From Terasakiella sp033100395 (GTDB lineage: Bacteria > Pseudomonadota > Alphaproteobacteria > Rhodospirillales > Terasakiellaceae), in the NCBI RefSeq assembly GCF_033100395.1, contig NZ_JAWLVJ010000004.1:62001-126000 (forward strand): a stretch of DNA of 64,000 nucleotides, written 5' to 3'. Of this stretch, positions 59,613 through 64,000 are shown in pieces. The notes beneath the pieces were generated by a model, which searched no databases, was not told where the DNA came from, and saw only the letters and a program-made list of their open reading frames with translations. A program made the translations under genes and the position numbers. Each line of letters begins with the position of its first letter. The first letter of the stretch is position 1.

Positions 59613-59856
59613 AATATGTGTCCTCCCGCTTCAGGAAAATTCCGAGGATTTTGGCAAAAACAACCATAGCCGCGCAAGCCAGGAAGCCAAACCAGGCGTT
59701 AAACCCGAACCAGCCATCAACCGTGAAATGCGGATGAGGATGGATGGTGAATTCCAAAGCAACCGTGATCACAAGAATGACAATCCCGATGATCCAGAGC
59801 TTTTTTATGGTTTCTGGGCGACAAAGCCAGTGAATGTCTTGTTTGTCGTCACTCAT
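59599..59856 (-). CDS. Small two-helix membrane protein of the antiporter operon
   Basis: An 85-residue protein with two helices (LWIIGIVILVITVALEFTI and AWFGFLACAAMVVFAKILGIF). The loop between them is rich in His and Phe (HPHPHFTVDGWFGF). It is unlike known Mrp subunits (E, F, G) in length and pattern. Its ATG overlaps the stop of the gene upstream by 4 bases, and it overlaps the third D-like subunit gene by 14 bases. So it is translated with the antiporter and is probably a structural part of the complex. Confidence 0.75.
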   Translation of the reverse strand: MSDDKQDIHWLCRPETIKKLWIIGIVILVITVALEFTIHPHPHFTVDGWFGFNAWFGFLACAAMVVFAKILGIFLKREDTYYDDK

Positions 59857-61328
59857 TGTGCACCCCCAATCATTTGTTGGGCCAAATTAAGGGCCACATC
59901 CGGGAAGAAGAACATCAAGATGGTCAGCAAGGCCGTTGACGTAATCGCAATCACGATCGGCAGGGGGGCTTCCCCGTGATCGTCATGATGATGATCACCA
60001 CTTGCTGACGCAGTCTTAAAGAAAGCTTTGTAGATGATCGGCAGGAAGTATCCCGCGTTCAGCAACGTACTTAAAACCACAACCGATAGCGCCAGGAAGT
60101 TTTCCGAGCTCATAGCGCCCTGAACGATATACCATTTCGATATAAAGCCTGCCGTTGGCGGCAGACCAATCATGGACAAGGCACCAATGGCAAAGGCCGT
60201 CATGGTAATCGGCATTTTCCAGCCGATCCCGTCCAGTTGGCTTACCTCTGTCTTATGAGCCGCCGTGTAGATCGATCCCGCTGCGAAGAAGAGGGTGATT
60301 TTACCAAAGGCGTGGGCTGCAATATGCAACGCCGCACCCACAGCCGAAATCGGCGTCAGAATGGCCGCAGCCAACACGACATAGGACAGTTGCGAAATGG
60401 TGGAATATGCCAATCGACGCTTCAGGTTGTCCTGACGCAGCGCCACCATGGAAGCTGCGATAATCGTAAAGCCTGAAATCCAGACCAGCCAATCGGTTGA
60501 CCCTGAATCCACCAGATTATCAATCCCAAAGGTGTAAACGATCACTTTCACGACCGAGAACACACCGGATTTCACAACCGCAACCGCATGCAGCAAGGCA
60601 GAAACAGGCGTTGGTGCAACCATCGCCGCAGGCAGCCAGCGGTGCACTGGCATGACAGCCGCTTTACCGATACCGTAGATAAACAGCATCAAAAGCAGGC
60701 CCATCATCACACCTTCGACCTTGCCACCCAAGATACCGCCTGAAACGAAATCAAGGGTGCCTGTTGCCGCATAAGTCCAGGCAATCGCCAGGAACAGGAA
60801 GGCAACAGAAGTCGTAACCAAAATCCCCAGATAGGTCCGCGCACCCTTGACCGCATTTTCATCACCCTTATGGGAGACAAGCGGATAGGTGCTGAAGGTC
60901 AGAACTTCGTAGAAGATAAACAAGGTCAAAAGGTTAGCAGAATACGCCAGACCCAATGTTGCAGAGATTGCAACGGCAAAGCAGATATAGAAACGTGTCT
61001 GATGTTTCTCTTTATTGCCGCGCATATAACCGATGGAATAGATCGAGTTCAAAATCCAAAGGCCAGAGGCAATCAGGGAGAACATCATGCCCAGCGGTTC
61101 GACCTTAAAGGCGATCTCAAGGCCCGGGAACATTTCGATCAGGGTTACTTCCGGCGTTGCACCATCCATCACCGGACCCAGCAGACTGAGCACGTTCAGA
61201 AACAAAGCAACCGCTGTAATCAGAGTAACGCTTTCACGCAAGTTCGGGATTTTACCCGTCAAGGCGATCAGCACCCCACCCACGGCCGGAATGACCATGG
61301 ACAGGATAATGGAAAGTTCCATACTCAT
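59853..61328 (-). CDS. Cation/proton antiporter subunit D (MrpD/NuoN-like), second copy
   Basis: A 491-residue NuoN/MrpD-like subunit with about 14 helices. Conserved points are the helix 5 glutamate in LLTLFIFYEVLTFSTYPLV, the lysine in IGKAAVMPVHRWLPAAMVAPTPVSALLHAVAVVKSGVF, and AGFISKWYIVQGA. A His/Asp-rich loop (DHHHDDHGE) lies near the C terminus. Its ATG overlaps the stop of the first D-like copy by 4 bases. Part of a Mrp/Mbh-type antiporter. Confidence 0.9.
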   Translation of the reverse strand: MSMELSIILSMVIPAVGGVLIALTGKIPNLRESVTLITAVALFLNVLSLLGPVMDGATPEVTLIEMFPGLEIAFKVEPLGMMFSLIASGLWILNSIYSIGYMRGNKEKHQTRFYICFAVAISATLGLAYSANLLTLFIFYEVLTFSTYPLVSHKGDENAVKGARTYLGILVTTSVAFLFLAIAWTYAATGTLDFVSGGILGGKVEGVMMGLLLMLFIYGIGKAAVMPVHRWLPAAMVAPTPVSALLHAVAVVKSGVFSVVKVIVYTFGIDNLVDSGSTDWLVWISGFTIIAASMVALRQDNLKRRLAYSTISQLSYVVLAAAILTPISAVGAALHIAAHAFGKITLFFAAGSIYTAAHKTEVSQLDGIGWKMPITMTAFAIGALSMIGLPPTAGFISKWYIVQGAMSSENFLALSVVVLSTLLNAGYFLPIIYKAFFKTASASGDHHHDDHGEAPLPIVIAITSTALLTILMFFFPDVALNLAQQMIGGAQ

Positions 61329-62800
61329 GGCGCACCTCCAACCAGCATCTCAGCTGCAATTTCGGCGACACCAAGCGTCATGCCCGTATCGACACCAAAG
61401 TAAACAGACGCACCTGCCATCACCCAAAGTGGGATCAACATGGAAAGTGGTGCTTCCTTCAAGCCTGTGCCATTGGCAGGCGCACGGAAATAAGCAATTT
61501 CAATCACGCGCCAGACATAGATCACAGCCAACAATGAGCTCAGCAAAATCAGAACCGCAACAGGCATCATATCGGCCTGCATGGCCGCAGAGATCAGCTG
61601 CCATTTGGAGATAAAGCCAACGGTCAGCGGCACACCAATCAGGCTCATACCGCCCACGACAAAGGCGCCCATCGTCCAAGGCATGGTTTTACCCACACCG
61701 CTTAGTTCAGACAGACTCGATGTCCCCATTCGATAAACAATACAGCCAACCGCAAGGAAACAGGCCGATTTCATGATCGCATGGTTCAACAGGTGAACGA
61801 TACCTGCAGAAACCCCGGTTACGTTCAACAAGCTGATCCCCAGCATGATGTAGCCAATCTGTGCAACAGATGAATAAGCCAGCATACGCTTCATGTTATC
61901 CTGGAAGATCGCAACCGTAGAGGCCACAAACATCCCGGCAATGGCCAAGACCATCAGCACATCAGCCAAGGCGGTTTCTTCAAAAATATCCACCCCGAAG
62001 ATGGTGAAAAAGACGCGCAGCATGACATAAACCGCAACCTTGGTTGCTGTTGCCGCTAAAAAGGCCGTCACTGTGCTTGGGGCATAGGTATAAGCATTTG
62101 GTAGCCACAGATGCAGCGGAAACAAGGCCAGCTTCAGGCTCAAGCCCACAGTCAGGAAAGCAAGTGCCGCCTGAAGTGTGCGGATGGATCCATCCATATC
62201 GGCCAGCTTGTCATGCAGGTCAGCAATGTTCAGCGTTCCGGTCATCATATAAAGAAGACCAAGACCGATCACATAGAAAGTCGCCCCCAGCGTCCCCATG
62301 ATCAAATACTGATAAGACGCCGTCAAAGCACGACGGTCTTTGCCCAGTGAAATCATGGCATACGTAGAAAGCGACGAAACTTCAAGGAAAACGAACAGGT
62401 TAAACGCATCACCCGTTGCCGTCATCCCCAACAGACCACAAAGGCAGAGGAGATAAGCGGTATAGAACAGGTAAATTCGTTCCTGCGGGATTTCCTTTGT
62501 GACACTGTGACGTCCATATAGGGAAACAATCGCACCAATGGCCGCCACAATCACCAGAACATAGGCGTTTACCACATCAATGCGAAATTCAATCCCCCAA
62601 GGGGCAGGCCAGCCGCCCAGGAAATAAGATAACACGCCTTGTGTTAACACCTGATCCAGGATCATTAAGGAAATCCCGAAACAGACAAGGCTTACGATCA
62701 AAGCAATCAGCCACGCAATATCACGATGGCGGAACACCACGCAAAGCGGAGCGGCCATCAGCGGGATGATGATTTGTAAAACAGGAAGATGGGCACTCAT
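61325..62800 (-). CDS. Cation/proton antiporter subunit D (MrpD-like), first copy
   Basis: A 491-residue MrpD-like subunit with about 14 helices. It has the helix 5 glutamate in FNLFVFLEVSSLSTYAMISLG, the lysine region LFPLHLWLPNAYTYAPSTVTAFLAATATKVAVYV and the GVPLTVGFISKWQLISAAM motif. Such subunits carry a proton channel. It overlaps the C-type subunit gene by one base (stop and start share the A at 62800). Confidence 0.92.
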   Translation of the reverse strand: MSAHLPVLQIIIPLMAAPLCVVFRHRDIAWLIALIVSLVCFGISLMILDQVLTQGVLSYFLGGWPAPWGIEFRIDVVNAYVLVIVAAIGAIVSLYGRHSVTKEIPQERIYLFYTAYLLCLCGLLGMTATGDAFNLFVFLEVSSLSTYAMISLGKDRRALTASYQYLIMGTLGATFYVIGLGLLYMMTGTLNIADLHDKLADMDGSIRTLQAALAFLTVGLSLKLALFPLHLWLPNAYTYAPSTVTAFLAATATKVAVYVMLRVFFTIFGVDIFEETALADVLMVLAIAGMFVASTVAIFQDNMKRMLAYSSVAQIGYIMLGISLLNVTGVSAGIVHLLNHAIMKSACFLAVGCIVYRMGTSSLSELSGVGKTMPWTMGAFVVGGMSLIGVPLTVGFISKWQLISAAMQADMMPVAVLILLSSLLAVIYVWRVIEIAYFRAPANGTGLKEAPLSMLIPLWVMAGASVYFGVDTGMTLGVAEIAAEMLVGGAP

Positions 62801-63168
62801 TAAGATTCTTCCTCCTGCGCATGAATATCTTCTTCTTCAATGGTGCCGTATTCTTCGCGAATACGAACCACCAAAGCCAAGCCAAGCGCAGTTGTAGCAA
62901 TACCGACAACGATGGCGGTGAGGATTAATACGTGGGGCAGGGGGTTGGAAAAAGTCTCAAAACCTTCCCCAAAAATCGGCGCGGTACCGCCGCTTACCTT
63001 CCCCATGGAGATATAGAGAACAAAAACCGAAGTCTGGAAAATATTCAGACCCACCAGTTTTTTCACCAAATTCCCGCGTGAGATAACAATGTAAAACCCG
63101 ACCATCATCAAAAAGATAACGATCCAATAGTTATAAAGGCCGGGCGACAAAATTTCTAAAGACTCCAT
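62800..63168 (-). CDS. Cation/proton antiporter subunit C (MrpC/NuoK-like)
   Basis: A 122-residue NuoK-like subunit with three helices: YNYWIVIFLMMVGFYIVIS, NIFQTSVFVLYISMG and PLPHVLILTAIVVGIATTALGLALVVRI. The helix 3 motif AIVVGIATTALGLALV is typical. It is separated by 3 bases from the MrpB-type gene. An acidic tail ends in EEES. Confidence 0.92.
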   Translation of the reverse strand: MESLEILSPGLYNYWIVIFLMMVGFYIVISRGNLVKKLVGLNIFQTSVFVLYISMGKVSGGTAPIFGEGFETFSNPLPHVLILTAIVVGIATTALGLALVVRIREEYGTIEEEDIHAQEEES

Positions 63169-63171
63169 GTC

Positions 63172-63591
63172 TTAGCGCCCCCGTCCTGCAAAGGTGTAGA
63201 AAATCAGTGTCATGGATGAAAATACGGTCATCCCGACGCCGAATTCGACCAACAAAATACCATAGTGTTGTCCATGAAGAGGATCATGGGCCAGTGAATT
63301 GTAGTTCAGGAAATTATCACCCACGAAAAAGCTGATGACGCCCGTTCCGGCATACAACAGCACCCCAAGGGCAGAAACAATTTCCAGCACAACAGACGGC
63401 ATCACAAGTTTCGCATCATGCAGACCAAAGATCAGCGCATAAAGAATGAAACTGGACCCGAAAATCACACCAGCCTGAAAGCCCCCACCAGGACCAAAGT
63501 CCCCATGAAACTGCACATAAAGCGCAAAAAGCAGGATAAAGGGCATAAAAACCTTGGCTGTGACCCGAAGAATGGGTTTACGTTGCATCAT
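63172..63591 (-). CDS. Cation/proton antiporter subunit B (MrpB-like)
   Basis: A 139-residue four-helix subunit with the MnhB domain: PILRVTAKVFMPFILLFALYVQFHGDFGPGGGFQAGVI. The FGPGGGFQAG motif is the family hallmark. Its ATG overlaps the stop of the MbhD/E-type gene by 4 bases. Confidence 0.93.
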   Translation of the reverse strand: MMQRKPILRVTAKVFMPFILLFALYVQFHGDFGPGGGFQAGVIFGSSFILYALIFGLHDAKLVMPSVVLEIVSALGVLLYAGTGVISFFVGDNFLNYNSLAHDPLHGQHYGILLVEFGVGMTVFSSMTLIFYTFAGRGR

Positions 63592-64000
63592 AATTGATCC
63601 TCCCGTTCTTCCAGTTCTTCAAGGGTGGGTTCTTCCTTCTTGTTGCGGCGACGACGCCCGGTCAGAAGAATAAGAACACCCACAACAGCCGTGAAGACCA
63701 CCGTTGTTTCCCCAAGCGTATCAAACCCGCGATAGCTCGCCAAAACCGATGTTACGATATTCGGCATGCCGACTTCGGCCATGGATTCCGTCAGGAAACG
63801 GGGTGCAACATGTTGGTGAACAGGGGCATTTGGATCACCGTAATGGGGCATATCCAGCGTCCCGTACACAAGGGCTGCACCTGTCGCGATACATACGATC
63901 AGCGGTAGCCAGATCGAATGTGTTGATTTTTTTTCCTGTTTTTCTTCACGCGACGTCAACGCAAGCGTACCCAGCATCAGTACAGTCGAAATACCAGCCC
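63588..64000 (-). CDS. Antiporter MbhD/MbhE-type subunit, 3' part, truncated by the window edge
   Basis: The C-terminal 137 codons of a membrane subunit. The frame is open to the right edge and reads AGISTVLMLGTLALTSREEK at the edge, like the end of a DUF4040 (MbhD) domain. So the ATG at 63977 is internal and the start lies outside. The rest has a helix (LPLIVCIATGAALVYGTL), an MbhE-like segment (APRFLTESMAEVGMPNIVTSVLASYRGFDTLGETTVVFTAVVGVLILL) and a charged tail (EPTLEELEEREDQL). The MbhD-MbhE fusion precedes MrpB in such operons. Further upstream, subunits E, F and G are expected beyond the window. Confidence 0.8.
   Translation of the reverse strand, partial: AGISTVLMLGTLALTSREEKQEKKSTHSIWLPLIVCIATGAALVYGTLDMPHYGDPNAPVHQHVAPRFLTESMAEVGMPNIVTSVLASYRGFDTLGETTVVFTAVVGVLILLTGRRRRNKKEEPTLEELEEREDQL

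Overview
The window is a chromosomal stretch of an alphaproteobacterium, most likely Rhodospirillales-like. Base composition looks close to 50% G+C, judged by eye. The evidence is a PopZ-type polar organiser, the alphaproteobacterial gene string dgt-argS-SPOR-nagZ-scpA-scpB-tatABC-serS-surE-pcm-nlpD, the yajC-secD-secF-Mth938 string, a PraR-like HTH regulator and the HpnCDE squalene route for hopanoids. One N inside a tandem tRNA array shows that this is a draft assembly with a contig join. Most of the window is housekeeping or core-accessory DNA. I see no prophage, insertion sequence, integrase or CRISPR array.

Layout. 1-3.1 kb: the 3' end of a SAM hydrolase (DUF62) gene, a metallo-beta-lactamase-fold hydrolase, and motAB for the flagellar stator. 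3.2-10.2 kb: a type I secretion system, with an ABC transporter and HlyD-type adaptor on the minus strand and a TolC-type channel further up. A CHASE2-type adenylate cyclase lies between them on the plus strand. 10.4-14.6 kb: an acyl-CoA synthetase/GNAT fusion (PatZ/Pka type), an FNR-like regulator with an N-terminal cysteine cluster, and a PraR-like regulator. 14.7-15.2 kb: a tRNA-Asn array and tRNA-Cys. 15.4-24.4 kb (plus strand): a PIMT-like methyltransferase, a second TolC, popZ with a very long Glu-Pro repeat, valS, a small membrane protein, a degenerate HAD-like protein and ilvD.

24.5-38.1 kb (minus strand): nlpD-pcm-surE-serS-tatCBA, an orphan ABC ATPase, then scpB-scpA-S2P-nagZ-SPOR-argS-dgt. 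38.2-42.8 kb: erpA, a lower-G+C toxin-like gene of unknown function, an HExxH secreted protein, xth, a VOC protein and a DUF815 ATPase. 42.9-46.3 kb: yajC-secDF-Mth938. 46.3-52 kb: sodB, hpnE-hpnD-hpnC, an NDUFAF6-like squalene/phytoene-synthase paralogue and trmFO. 52-57.8 kb: a membrane-anchored rhodanese, AsmA, a lipoprotein, an unknown gene, a lone Panacea-domain protein and an A+T-rich AlbA_2/Schlafen-type DNA-binding protein. 57.9-64 kb: a Mrp/Mbh-type cation/proton antiporter operon with three NuoL/M/N-like subunits and an extra small membrane protein. It runs off the right edge.

The genes suggest a motile, hopanoid-making marine-type bacterium with cAMP signalling. The cyclase sits inside the secretion locus. 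A near-consensus CRP-type palindrome lies upstream of the second tolC, and a Crp/Fnr regulator lies nearby, so cAMP control of outer-membrane export is a testable idea. The least explained items are the toxin-like gene (38567-39937), the AlbA_2 gene, the 148-residue unknown protein with a structured leader (55080-55526), the three-D-subunit antiporter and the Pro/Lys/Thr tail on the type I ABC transporter. I did not find a clear-cut previously undescribed multi-gene system.
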